Source: Amycolatopsis sp. NBC_01488 (GTDB lineage Bacteria > Actinomycetota > Actinomycetes > Mycobacteriales > Pseudonocardiaceae). From it: a stretch of DNA of 64,000 nucleotides. The stretch is from contig NZ_CP109434.1 in assembly GCF_036227105.1 (NCBI RefSeq), positions 3,352,001 to 3,416,000 on the forward strand, read 5' to 3'. Positions within the stretch are counted from its first letter, which is position 1, and every line of letters begins with the position of its first letter. Positions 48,635 through 57,251 of the stretch are shown here, one piece after another. Both the position numbers and the translations under genes were made by a program. Under the pieces are notes generated by a model that made no database searches, had not been told where the DNA came from, and saw only the letters and a list, made by a program, of their open reading frames with translations.

Positions 48635-51600
48635 TCAGGTCAGGGTGAGCGCGTAGATCTGGACCCGCGGGTCGTTCGGCAGGCTCACCGACTGCAGCGT
48701 CTTGCCGCCGTCCAGCGTTGCCTGGATGCCGAACAGGCGCACCGGCGGGCCGTCGACGCCGCTGCCCGCCTTGATGCGGTGCGGCATGTCCAGCACCACC
48801 GATGCACCCGCGCCTGCCCAGTCCGCGAACGTCACGGCGAGGTCGGCGCTGGTGCCGTCCGTGTAGTGCGCGGTCAGCGTCGTCGACACCGGCCCGTTGT
48901 GGGACGACCCGACGAGCCGCAACGCGCTGTGCTGACCCGTCGGCAGCAGCAGCGACTGACCCCGCGCCTCGACGAAGTTCGCCGCCGTGCCCGAGGGGTC
49001 CGGAGCCGCGTACGTGACGCCGTCCCAGGTCACGGGGCCCGCCGGGGGCAACAGCGAGGCGTCGTAGCTCCAGCCGCCGCCGTCGAAGTTGCCCTCCGAA
49101 GACGCCGCCACCGTCGCCGTGCCGTCGTGGTTCAGGTCGCGGCCGAGGTCGACCGCGCACGAACTACCCGGCGAGACGCACGCCGACGGCGTCCGGACCT
49201 CGACCGTCGCCGAGCGCGTGACGCTGTTCGCGCCCAGCCCGGACACCTTGACCTGCACCGGGTACGTCCCGAGCGCGGTCCCGGCCGGCACCGTCACGGT
49301 GATCGGCAGCGTCTTCTGCACCGGCAGCCGTCCCGACCAGATCAGGTCGATCGGCGCGACCTTGGTCTTCCACCCGGACGGCGCGGTCACCGAAACGGTC
49401 ACCGGCTGCAGCGCCGGGTTCTGCGCGAGGACGTCCAGGTCGAGGTGCACCTGCTGCGCCGAGCCCGACGGGATCACGACGGACGTCTGCCGCAGCGACG
49501 CGTCGACGTGCCGCCGCGAGTCGCCGGCGGCGTTGTTCACCGACGGCGGTTCGCTGCCGACACCCCACGAAGACGGCTTCGACCCGAGCTTGTGGTTCAA
49601 GACGCCGCCGTGCGCCAGGGCAGACCAGTCGAGCGACGTCTGCCGGACGTCCCGTCCGTTGAGCGACACGCTCTGGACGTACCGGTTCGTGTCGCTCGCC
49701 CCCGGTGCGTCGACGGTCAACGTGCCGCCCTGTGAACGACCGTACTGTCCGATGCGGACAGTGGCCGACTCGAACTGCGGGCTCGACAGCGCGAGGAAGT
49801 TCGCGCCGCTCATCGTCGGGTACAGCCCGAGCGACGAGAAGACGTACCACGCGGACATGGTGCCGAGGTCGTCGTTGCCGGTCATGCCGTCCGGGCCGGT
49901 GGTGAACAGCGTCATCGCCGCGCGGACGACGGTCGCGGTCTTCGCCGGCGCGCCGACCCAGTTGTACATGTACGGCGCGAGCAGGTCGGGCTCGTTGTTC
50001 GGGTTGTACGTCGGCTTGCCGTAGTAGTCGTACGGGCTGGCGATCCAGTCGTTGCGCGCAGTGCCCGCCGGATCCTTCAAGAGATTGCCGTAGGCGAAGA
50101 ACGAGTCGAGCCGCTTCTCCGTCGCGGGCTTGCCGCCCATCAGCGAGACGAGCCCGGCCGGGTCCTGCGGCACGAGCCACTGGTACTGGTACGCGCCGCC
50201 TTCGTGGAACTGGTGGTCGGCGTCGACCGGGTTGTACGGCGTGAGGAAGGTGCCCTCGGTGGTGCGCGGGCGGAACGCCTGCGTCGAGGAGTCCCACAGG
50301 TTGCGGTACCACTGGCCGCGGTCGGCGAACATCTTCGCGTCGCCCTGGTGGCCGAGCCCGCGAGCCATCAACGCCAGCGCCGCGTCGGCCGCCGAGTACT
50401 CCATGGTCGCCGACGCCGGGTGCTCGCAGTCGTTGTCGCCGCCCTTGGCCGCGCAGTCGGTGCCGAGGGTCAGCCCGCTCGGGATGTAGCCGCGGTCGTT
50501 GTAGTAGTTGACGCCGGAGCGCCCGTTGTACGGCGAATCGGCGGGCGGCGTGCTCGTCGCGTTCTTCTTGAGCAGCGCGTACGCCTCTTCTTCGTGCCCG
50601 GCGAGCAGCCCCTTCGACCACGCTTCGACGAGGAACGGCGTCACCGGGTCGCCGGTCATGATGTTGGTTTCGCTCCCGGCCAGCGCCCAGCGCGGCAGCC
50701 ACCCGCCGTCACGGCCGATGGCCACGACCGACAGCGCGACGTCCCGCGCGACCTGCGGTTCGAGCATTTCGAGCAGCTGGTTCTGCGGCCGGTAGGTGTC
50801 CCAGAGCGAGAAGTTCTGGTACGGCGTGTAACCGCTCGCGGTGTGCACCTTGCCGTCGAAGCCGGTGTACGCGCCGTCGGTGTCGCCGGCCAGATTTGGG
50901 TGCAGCTGCGCGTGGTAGAGGGCGGTGTAGAACGCCGTCTGCCGCTCGGTCGTGCCGCCGCCGATCTTGATCGCGCCCAGCTTGTCGACCCACTGCTGGT
51001 GCAGCGCGGTCTTCGTGGCGTCGAAGTCGAAGTCCTTGGTTTCGGCGGCGAGGTTCTTCCGCGCGCCGTCGAGACCGGTGTAGGACAGGCCGACCTTGAG
51101 GACGACGTCGTGGTCGGTGGTGGCGTCGAAGCTCGCCCAGGCGCCGTTGCCGCCGGTGCCCGCGGCGTCGCGGCTGCCGTCGGTGCGGGTCGAGCCGCGC
51201 CAGGTGCCGAACGAGCTGAACGGCCGGTCGAAGGTGGCGGTGAAGTAGACGGTGTGCTCGTCGTGCCCGGCGCAGAACCCGCCGGCGCGGACGCGGCCTT
51301 CGAGGGTCCGGTCGCCGACGACGTGGATCTCGGAGTCCTTCACGGACTGGTTGGCCTGACCGGTGTTGAACAGGACGTTCGCCTGCCCGGTCGAGGGGAA
51401 GGTGTAGCGCTGCCAGCCGGTGCGCGCGGTCGCCGTCAGCTCCGCGTTGACCCCGTACTTCTTGAGGCCGACGCGGTAGTAGCCCGGCTCGGCGTGCTCG
51501 TCGTCATGGCTGTACTCGGACTTGTAGGCGTTCTTGTCAACGTTGTCGACGGCGCCCGTGGTCGGCATGATCGGCAGCTCGCCCATCACGCCGCAGCCCA

Positions 51601-51874
51601 CGCCGGACAGATGCGTCTGGCTGAAGCCGTAGATCGCGTTCTGCAGGTAGTCGTAGCCGCCCTGACCGCCGGTGTCCGGGCTGACCTGCACCATGCCGAA
51701 GGGCGCGCTCGCGCCGGGGAACGTGTTGCCGAAGTTCTGCGTGCCGACGAACGGGTTGACCAGGCTCACCGGATCGGCCGGCACCGGTGCGGCCTGCGCC
51801 ACGGCGGGCGCCAGGCCGACGACCACCACCCCCGCGGCCACCGTGGCGGCCAACCGTCTGCTCTGCGACCACAT
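48635..51874 (-). CDS. Secreted GH92 alpha-1,2-mannosidase-like enzyme with NEW3 and NPCBM-like domains
   Basis: The 1079-residue exported protein has a signal peptide ending near AQA-A (about residue 28). A GH92 catalytic region (about 35-770) follows, with VNPFVGTQNFGNTFPGASAP at its start and later YDYYGKPTYNPNNEPDL and GNDDLGTMSAWYVFSSLGLYP, which include the usual acidic catalytic/calcium residues. Next come a NEW3-type beta-sandwich (about 795-900) and a C-terminal NPCBM-like domain (about 905-1079). GH92 enzymes trim alpha-mannose by inversion with calcium. Fungal mannans or glycoproteins are plausible substrates, which would complement the hydrolase locus at 4-20 kb. ATG 51874 has a strong GGAGGT sequence. 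Two LacI-type operators lie upstream. Confidence 0.92.
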   Translation of the reverse strand: MWSQSRRLAATVAAGVVVVGLAPAVAQAAPVPADPVSLVNPFVGTQNFGNTFPGASAPFGMVQVSPDTGGQGGYDYLQNAIYGFSQTHLSGVGCGVMGELPIMPTTGAVDNVDKNAYKSEYSHDDEHAEPGYYRVGLKKYGVNAELTATARTGWQRYTFPSTGQANVLFNTGQANQSVKDSEIHVVGDRTLEGRVRAGGFCAGHDEHTVYFTATFDRPFSSFGTWRGSTRTDGSRDAAGTGGNGAWASFDATTDHDVVLKVGLSYTGLDGARKNLAAETKDFDFDATKTALHQQWVDKLGAIKIGGGTTERQTAFYTALYHAQLHPNLAGDTDGAYTGFDGKVHTASGYTPYQNFSLWDTYRPQNQLLEMLEPQVARDVALSVVAIGRDGGWLPRWALAGSETNIMTGDPVTPFLVEAWSKGLLAGHEEEAYALLKKNATSTPPADSPYNGRSGVNYYNDRGYIPSGLTLGTDCAAKGGDNDCEHPASATMEYSAADAALALMARGLGHQGDAKMFADRGQWYRNLWDSSTQAFRPRTTEGTFLTPYNPVDADHQFHEGGAYQYQWLVPQDPAGLVSLMGGKPATEKRLDSFFAYGNLLKDPAGTARNDWIASPYDYYGKPTYNPNNEPDLLAPYMYNWVGAPAKTATVVRAAMTLFTTGPDGMTGNDDLGTMSAWYVFSSLGLYPTMSGANFLALSSPQFESATVRIGQYGRSQGGTLTVDAPGASDTNRYVQSVSLNGRDVRQTSLDWSALAHGGVLNHKLGSKPSSWGVGSEPPSVNNAAGDSRRHVDASLRQTSVVIPSGSAQQVHLDLDVLAQNPALQPVTVSVTAPSGWKTKVAPIDLIWSGRLPVQKTLPITVTVPAGTALGTYPVQVKVSGLGANSVTRSATVEVRTPSACVSPGSSCAVDLGRDLNHDGTATVAASSEGNFDGGGWSYDASLLPPAGPVTWDGVTYAAPDPSGTAANFVEARGQSLLLPTGQHSALRLVGSSHNGPVSTTLTAHYTDGTSADLAVTFADWAGAGASVVLDMPHRIKAGSGVDGPPVRLFGIQATLDGGKTLQSVSLPNDPRVQIYALTLT

Positions 51875-51892
51875 GGGCGCACCTCCAGGAGA

Positions 51893-51906
51893 TGACAACG
51901 TTGTCA
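51893..51906. promoter_or_regulatory. LacI-family operator, perfect palindrome
   Basis: TGACAACGTTGTCA is a perfect 14-bp palindrome 19 bases before the GH92 start, with the central CG typical of LacI-family sites. Binding there would block transcription or initiation. Confidence 0.75.
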
Positions 51907-52013
51907 GAAGTGGACCGGGGATCGGATCCGCGGTCGGTGAGCAGCTTTCCACCTCGATGGGCGTTTGAGAAGACCTCAACTGGCAGCTTCGCGCGGCAAC
52001 CGGGCGGCGGTGC

Positions 52014-52027
52014 TGACAGCGTTGTCG
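52014..52027. promoter_or_regulatory. LacI-family operator, second copy
   Basis: TGACAGCGTTGTCG matches the first operator at 12 of 14 positions and is centred 121 bases further upstream. The pair could allow looping. No LacI gene is in the window. Confidence 0.6.
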
Positions 52028-52099
52028 GCGAGGTTGCCGTAGCCGAGGCCGAGGAACGGCGGCCGGCGAGGAGCAAAAGGCGTTTGTCGTTTCCCAAAA

Positions 52100-52139
52100 A
52101 CGTTTCCTGTTTCCTATTCGCGCAGGCAACAGGAAACGT
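52100..52139. repeat. Large inverted repeat in the GH92/peptide divergent spacer
   Basis: ACGTTTCCTGTT and its exact complement are separated by 16 bases. It lies about 95 bases upstream of the exported-peptide gene. It could be a regulator binding site or a 5' leader hairpin. Confidence 0.65.
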
Positions 52140-52234
52140 CTTGAAGGTGCTATCCGCCTGACGAATCCTGGGTGCAGGGCCCGGAAATCCTCCGGAATCC
52201 CTGAAAACCCCACCATTCCCTTGGAGGATTCGTC

Positions 52235-52411
52235 ATGTCCATGCCCAAGAAGCTGGCCAAAATCGGGGGACCCGTGCTCGCGCTCTGCATCATCGCCGCG
52301 GCGCCGATCATCGGTTCCACCACGGCATCCGCGGACGGTGGCGGCAGCACCCCGCCGTCGAGCAGCACCCCGCCGCCGGCGGGGACCGACGGCAACCCCT
52401 GGCACGGTTGA
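52235..52411 (+). CDS. 58-residue exported peptide, Pro/Ser/Thr-rich
   Basis: This short gene starts MSMPKKLAKIGG, followed by a hydrophobic core and a signal-peptidase site after ASA (residue 33). The mature peptide would be about 25 residues: DGGGSTPPSSSTPPPAGTDG then NPWHG. The ATG at 52235 has a textbook GGAGG sequence 7 bases before, the best single proof that it is real. No disulphide cysteines or lanthipeptide-like residues are visible in the mature part. It is convergent with the SARP-NB-ARC-TPR gene across a terminator and divergent from GH92. Role unknown; it may be a signal or surface peptide. Confidence 0.8.
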   Translation: MSMPKKLAKIGGPVLALCIIAAAPIIGSTTASADGGGSTPPSSSTPPPAGTDGNPWHG

Positions 52412-52417
52412 CGTGCA

Positions 52418-52446
52418 CCGGGCCGGCCGTGCCCCGGCCGGCCCGG
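52418..52446. terminator. Bidirectional hairpin between peptide and SARP genes
   Basis: CCGGGCCGGCC and its exact complement form an 11-bp stem with a 7-base loop between two convergent stops (52411 and 52454). Confidence 0.8.
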
Positions 52447-52453
52447 GAACGCG

Positions 52454-55351
52454 TCACCCCGAAGCGCAGGCGCAAACCATCGCCGCACGTTCGTCGCGCA
52501 CTTCTCCGGCTTCCGGCAAATCGAGCGCGTCGAATTCGTTCTCGGCGGAAACCCAATGCGTGACGGCCCGTTCGTGCTCGCCCATCGCGTGCAGCGTTTC
52601 CGCGACACCGCGATGGGCGCGGGCCTGGTAGGCGCGATTTCCGCTGCCGTCAGCCAGGTCCAAAGCCGCTTCGCACGCCGTGAGCGCGTCTCGCCGGGCT
52701 CCCCGGGCGAGCGCGGTCGCCCCGCGGTCGAGGTACAGCTGCGTGCGCAGGTCGGCGTCGGGCACGTTCGCCGCCACCTCGCGCGCCTTGTCGTGGTAGC
52801 GCACCGCCTGCGGGAACCGGCTCTGCTGCCGGTGCACGTTGCCGATGTTGTTCAGCGCGTAGGCCTCGACGCAGTGGTCGCCGACCTCGGCGGCGTGCGC
52901 GTGCGCCTCCGTGTAACTGGCCAGCGCTTCGGTGAGCAGGCCGAGGTTCTCCTGCACCGACCCGAGGTTGTTCAACGCGTGCGCAACGCCCTGGACGTGC
53001 CCGACTTCGCGCAGCATCCGCGCCGCCGCCGAGTGCTGGCGCAGCGCGACGTCGAGGTTGCCGTGCAGCTCGTTGAGGTAGCCGAGCATGCTCAGCGCGT
53101 GGGCCTCGCCCCGTCGGTCCTCGCTCTGCTCGTACTTCGTCAGCGCGACCTCGAGGTGGGCCATCGCCTGCTCGTGCTTGCCCAGCTCCATCGTCGGGAT
53201 CGCGAGCGCGCACAGCGTCGCCGCTTCGCCGCGCGGATCGCCGAGGCGACGCCATTTCGGGAGCGCCTGGGCAGCCAGCTCCAGCGCCTCCGAAAGTTGC
53301 CCGCGCCGGTCGTGCGCCGTGGCCAGCCGCAGCAGGACGTGCGCCTGGCCGTAGTCGTTGCCCGGATCCGCCGAGACGGTCTCCCAGGCCAGGTCGAGGG
53401 TGCCGATCCAGTCCTCGAACTGGTTCGTCGTGTTGAAGTAGCGCCACAGCAGCACGGCCAGCCGCCACGTGTGCTCGGGCAGCTCGTGCCGGGCGGCGTA
53501 CCGGATCGCGGCCACGAGGTTGTCGCGCTCGGCGGCGATCCACCGCAGCCCGGCGCCGGCGTCGGCGAAGTCCGGCGTCACCGGGCAGGTCCGGTCGGAC
53601 GCGGGCAGCTGCGCCCGGTCGAACGGGTACGCGGCGCCGACCGCGGCCGCCAGCGTGACGAGGTAGAAGTCGAGCAGCCGCACCAGAGCCGGCTCTGGCG
53701 CCGGCGCGTCGGCGGCGAACTCCTTGAGCGGGTCCAGCATCTGGTACCGCTCCGGCGCGGCTTCCTCCAGCAGGCTGACCTCGTGCAGGTCGTCGAGCAG
53801 CAGCCGGGCCTCGGCGACGCCGCAGCCGGCGAGCGCGGCGCCGCCCACGACGTCGACGTCCGGCCCGGGCAGGCTGCCGAGCAGCCGGAACATGGCGCGC
53901 TGTGGCTCGCCGAGCTGCTGGTAGGACACCCGGACGGCGGCGATGCCGTCCTCTTCGCCCCAGGGGCCGTTCTCTTCGAGCAGGTGGAGCAGGTGCTCCA
54001 GCGGCCACCGGTCGTGCCGCCGGAACAGCGCGGCGGCGACCCGGATCGGCATCGGCAGGAACCCGCACCGCTTGACGACCAGCGCGACCTCGGCCGCGCG
54101 CCCGCGTACCCGCGGCGGGTCGGCCAGCGCGTGGAACAGTTCGGCCGATTCCTGGGGCGGCAGCGGGGAAAGCCGGATGTGCTCGCCGGTGTCCGCGTCG
54201 CCCATCCGCCGGCTGGTGACGATGGCCAGGCAGCCGTCGGCCTCGGGCAGCAATGGCCGGATCTGCTCCGGCGACGCGGCGTTGTCCAGCACGACGAGCG
54301 TGCGGGTGCCCCACAACGTCGTCTGGTAGAGCGTGACCTTCCGGCCCACGGTGGCCGGGATCTGCTCGGCCGGCACGCCGAGTTCGACCAGCAGCTCGGT
54401 GAGCGCGTCGCCGACGCTGGTCTGGGCCACGCCGGGGGTGAACCCGTTCAGCCGGGCGAGGAGCTGGCCGTCGGGGAAGCGGTCGCGCAGCCGGTGCGCC
54501 GACTCGACGGCCAGGCCGGTCTTGCCGACGCCGGGCGCGCCGCTCACCCAGACCGCGCGGCGCCCGGCCGCGGCGGCCGTCTCGAGGGCGGCGAGCTCGG
54601 CGGCGCGGCCGGTGAACCCGCCGGGCCGCGACGGCAGTGAGCTGGGCGGTTCGCCGTGTTCGGCGCGCGCGGCGAGGTTGCGCAGCACGGGACCCGGCTC
54701 CATGCGCAGCCCGGCGAGAGCGTCGCGGGTGCCGTGGAAGACGCGCAGCGCGCCGACCCGGTCGCCGCCCGCGATCAGGGCGCGCATGAGGAGTTCCGCG
54801 TACTTCTGACTGGCCGGGTCGGACCGGACGAGCGGCCGCAGCCGGTCGCGCGCCGAGCGGTGGTCGCCGGTGTCCAGTTCCCATTCGGCGAGGTCTCCGA
54901 CGGCGTCGGGCAGGCTCTCCTCCGGGAACCCGACCTCGGGGCCGCCGACGCGGTCGATGTCGATGTCCTCGAGGAACCGCCCGCGCCACAGCCCGACGGC
55001 CTCCCGCAGCAGCTCGATCTTCCGGCGCGGGTCGTCGGTCCGGCCTGCTTCGGCGCGCAGCCGCTCGAACCGGACGGTGTCGAGCTGGTCCTCGCCGACC
55101 CGCAGGAGATAGCCGGTCGGCGTCGTCTCGATGCCCACGCCGACGTCGCGCAACCGCTTGACGTAGCTGCGCACCAGGGTGGGTTTGGTTTCCCGGCCGG
55201 TCCAGACGATCTCGGCGAGGCGGGCGCTCGACACCGGCTTGTTCGCGTTCAGGAGCAGCACGACGAGGACGAACCGCTGCTGCTGGTCGCCCAGCGGCAC
55301 CGGGGCGCCGTCGTGCCACGCCTCCAGCGGGCCGAGCATCCGAAACTCCAC
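52454..55351 (-). CDS. AfsR/SARP-type regulator with BTAD, NB-ARC and TPR domains
   Basis: The protein (965 residues) is arranged like AfsR. An OmpR-like DNA-binding domain (about 1-90, MEFRMLGPLEAWHDG) is followed by a BTAD helical domain (about 95-240, with FERLRAEAGRTDDPRRK). Next is a STAND/NB-ARC ATPase (about 250-560, Walker A GAPGVGKTG near 270, Walker B TLVVLDN). A long TPR region fills the rest (about 640-950, repeats such as ALNNLGSVQENLGLLTEAL). Such proteins integrate kinase or ligand signals and activate secondary-metabolite or developmental genes. The start is ATG 55351. It is divergent from the VWA gene and convergent with the exported peptide. Confidence 0.92.
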   Translation of the reverse strand: MEFRMLGPLEAWHDGAPVPLGDQQQRFVLVVLLLNANKPVSSARLAEIVWTGRETKPTLVRSYVKRLRDVGVGIETTPTGYLLRVGEDQLDTVRFERLRAEAGRTDDPRRKIELLREAVGLWRGRFLEDIDIDRVGGPEVGFPEESLPDAVGDLAEWELDTGDHRSARDRLRPLVRSDPASQKYAELLMRALIAGGDRVGALRVFHGTRDALAGLRMEPGPVLRNLAARAEHGEPPSSLPSRPGGFTGRAAELAALETAAAAGRRAVWVSGAPGVGKTGLAVESAHRLRDRFPDGQLLARLNGFTPGVAQTSVGDALTELLVELGVPAEQIPATVGRKVTLYQTTLWGTRTLVVLDNAASPEQIRPLLPEADGCLAIVTSRRMGDADTGEHIRLSPLPPQESAELFHALADPPRVRGRAAEVALVVKRCGFLPMPIRVAAALFRRHDRWPLEHLLHLLEENGPWGEEDGIAAVRVSYQQLGEPQRAMFRLLGSLPGPDVDVVGGAALAGCGVAEARLLLDDLHEVSLLEEAAPERYQMLDPLKEFAADAPAPEPALVRLLDFYLVTLAAAVGAAYPFDRAQLPASDRTCPVTPDFADAGAGLRWIAAERDNLVAAIRYAARHELPEHTWRLAVLLWRYFNTTNQFEDWIGTLDLAWETVSADPGNDYGQAHVLLRLATAHDRRGQLSEALELAAQALPKWRRLGDPRGEAATLCALAIPTMELGKHEQAMAHLEVALTKYEQSEDRRGEAHALSMLGYLNELHGNLDVALRQHSAAARMLREVGHVQGVAHALNNLGSVQENLGLLTEALASYTEAHAHAAEVGDHCVEAYALNNIGNVHRQQSRFPQAVRYHDKAREVAANVPDADLRTQLYLDRGATALARGARRDALTACEAALDLADGSGNRAYQARAHRGVAETLHAMGEHERAVTHWVSAENEFDALDLPEAGEVRDERAAMVCACASG

Positions 55352-55498
55352 GCGGCCTCCCCGGCGTCAGCTTGCTTTCCCCGGATGTGTCGCGCAATCG
55401 GCCGTTGGAGTTTCGGTAATCCGCATTTCTTGCACGTTCGATACACACCGGGTTGCCAGACTTCCGCCGGTCGAATCAGGGGTGAAGGAGAAACCGGT

Positions 55499-56098
55499 AT
55501 GGGGTCCGACGTGTTGCCGTGTTACGTGGCATGCGACGTATCGCTTTCGATGGCCGACCACATGGAGGAGTTGAACAAGGGACTACGAGAGTTCCGGGGG
55601 GCGGTGCACGCCGACGCGTCGGTCGCCGACCGAGTGCTCTGCAGCGTGATCGGCTTCGGGGAGGAGCCGGAGGTGGTGCAGCGGATGCTGCCGATGGACG
55701 GCCTGGTGGACCTTCCCGCGCCCGGGGCGTGCGCGGGAACGAACTTCGGGCCGGTCTTCACGTGCTTGCGCTCGGCGATCGACTCTGATGTGGGCGCGTT
55801 GGCTGCGCACCGCGTCCGGGTCCACCGCCCGTTGGTGTTCTTCCTTTCCGACGGCCAGCCGACGGACCCGGTGACCTGGCCGTCGGCGTTCTCGTCGTTG
55901 TGCGACCCGACCTGGGAGCACCGCCCCCGGGTGGTGGCGTTCGGAGTGGGCGACGCGGACGAGGAGGCGCTGAGCCGCATCGGCACGTTCCGCATGTACC
56001 TGAGCCGCGACGGCGTCCGCCTGGGGACGGCGCTGATCGCGTCGGTGATGCACGTTCTGTCCACTTCCGGTCCACCGCCCGGCCGCACGCTGTCCTGA
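55499..56098 (+). CDS. VWA-domain protein (TerY-like)
   Basis: The 199-residue protein is a single von Willebrand A domain. The MIDAS metal motif is DVSLS at 13-17, with the later Thr/Asp in GTNFGPVF and FFLSDGQPTD. It lacks signal peptide and membrane helix, so it acts in the cytoplasm. TerY-like VWA proteins commonly accompany a phosphatase or kinase; none is here, but a 308-residue unknown protein follows. ATG 55499 has AAGGAG upstream. It is divergent from the SARP-NB-ARC-TPR regulator and may be under its control. Confidence 0.87.
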   Translation: MGSDVLPCYVACDVSLSMADHMEELNKGLREFRGAVHADASVADRVLCSVIGFGEEPEVVQRMLPMDGLVDLPAPGACAGTNFGPVFTCLRSAIDSDVGALAAHRVRVHRPLVFFLSDGQPTDPVTWPSAFSSLCDPTWEHRPRVVAFGVGDADEEALSRIGTFRMYLSRDGVRLGTALIASVMHVLSTSGPPPGRTLS

Positions 56099-56139
56099 AG
56101 GGGGTGCCGGCCATGGAAACGCACTGAAGGAGAAGGACC

Positions 56140-57066
56140 GTGGAGCGTGCTGAGCTGGTCCAGGAGCTGAAGACGCTGCGCAAGGGCCGAGGGCTGGCCG
56201 GCCGCGTCGAGGACCGGGTGGGGCCGCTGTTGCGGTCGGCCTGCGCGGTTTCGGAGGAGGACGGCCTGGTGGCGATCCGGAAGAAGGTGTCGGACCGGTT
56301 GACGAAGTGGGCATCGGACCTCCCGGACGACTTGCGCCTGGCGGCGCTGGCGGCCTTCGCGATTTCCGCGGAGGCCCGCCAGCCGCTGTACCAGGACCGC
56401 GTCCGTTGGGCGGCCTCGCGGGTGGACCGCGACCCGCGGACGGTCCGCCGCCGCGTGGACGAGGCGATCGACCTGCTGGCGGAGCTGGCATCGTCAACTT
56501 CGTCGCCGCCGGCTGTTCCTGGCGATCGCTGGCACACGTTGTCGTTGTCCGTCGCTCTCGTGGTCGACGAGCCGTTGGTTCTCGAGCAGCGTCGGATCGT
56601 GGCTGATCAGGACGGTGTCGGGTCGGTCGACTTGGCGGTTTCGCTGCCGGCCGGGCGTGCGGACCTCTCGGTGACGGTCTTGTACGGAGGGACGTTGGTG
56701 GACCGGGGGATGGAGACATCCTCGCGTTGGGGCTACGGCCTGGAACTGCCCCGGCCGCTGTCCCGAGGCGAGGTGTGGGAGTGGGCGGTGCTGTTCCGGC
56801 CGCCGTCGCTGCGGCCGTACCTGGTTTCGGTGCCGCGGCAGCGATGCGACGAGTTCGACCTGCGGGTTCGCTTCGGCGGTGCTCCCCCTGCGGAGATTTG
56901 GGTTCTGGAGGGCGCGTTTCAGCGGGACGTGTCGGATCCGGGGTACCAGGGGCGTCCGGAGCAAGTGGACTCGTCGGGTGAGGTCCACTTGCGATTCCGT
57001 GGTCTTGCGCCGGGCCTGGCGTATGGAGCGCGGTGGACGGCCGGGCGACCCGAGCCCAGGACGTAG
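56140..57066 (+). CDS. Hypothetical protein, partner of the VWA gene
   Basis: I recognise this only as a conserved actinobacterial hypothetical. The N-terminal half (about 1-118) is helical and charged (ELVQELKTLRKGRGLAGRVE, DRDPRTVRRRVDEAIDLLAEL) and resembles a helix-turn-helix-like module. The C-terminal half (about 130-300) is mostly beta-strand with a conserved pattern of aromatic and Arg/Asp residues. There is no signal peptide. GTG 56140 follows GAAGGAGAAGG. It lies 41 bases after the VWA gene, so co-transcription is likely. A four-codon frame between them may be incidental. Confidence 0.75.
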   Translation: MERAELVQELKTLRKGRGLAGRVEDRVGPLLRSACAVSEEDGLVAIRKKVSDRLTKWASDLPDDLRLAALAAFAISAEARQPLYQDRVRWAASRVDRDPRTVRRRVDEAIDLLAELASSTSSPPAVPGDRWHTLSLSVALVVDEPLVLEQRRIVADQDGVGSVDLAVSLPAGRADLSVTVLYGGTLVDRGMETSSRWGYGLELPRPLSRGEVWEWAVLFRPPSLRPYLVSVPRQRCDEFDLRVRFGGAPPAEIWVLEGAFQRDVSDPGYQGRPEQVDSSGEVHLRFRGLAPGLAYGARWTAGRPEPRT

Positions 57067-57251
57067 GAGGACGCGCCGCTCAGGGCAGCTCGGGATCGGC
57101 TCCGCGATCCACGAGTGCGCTGCCGGTAAGCCATTGCACCGCGAGGCGGCGCCTGCCGAGGAACTCACGGACCTGACGGAAGCCTGTTCCATCAGTTCGG
57201 GCCGAGCCGCCGCTGAGCCCTGAAGTGCCCAGGTGGGTACCATACTGGCCC

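Noticed and set aside
56113-56127. Four-codon frame Met-Glu-Thr-His between the VWA gene and its partner
   Set aside because: It has a GGGGTG sequence before it but is too short to support as a leader peptide without conservation data.
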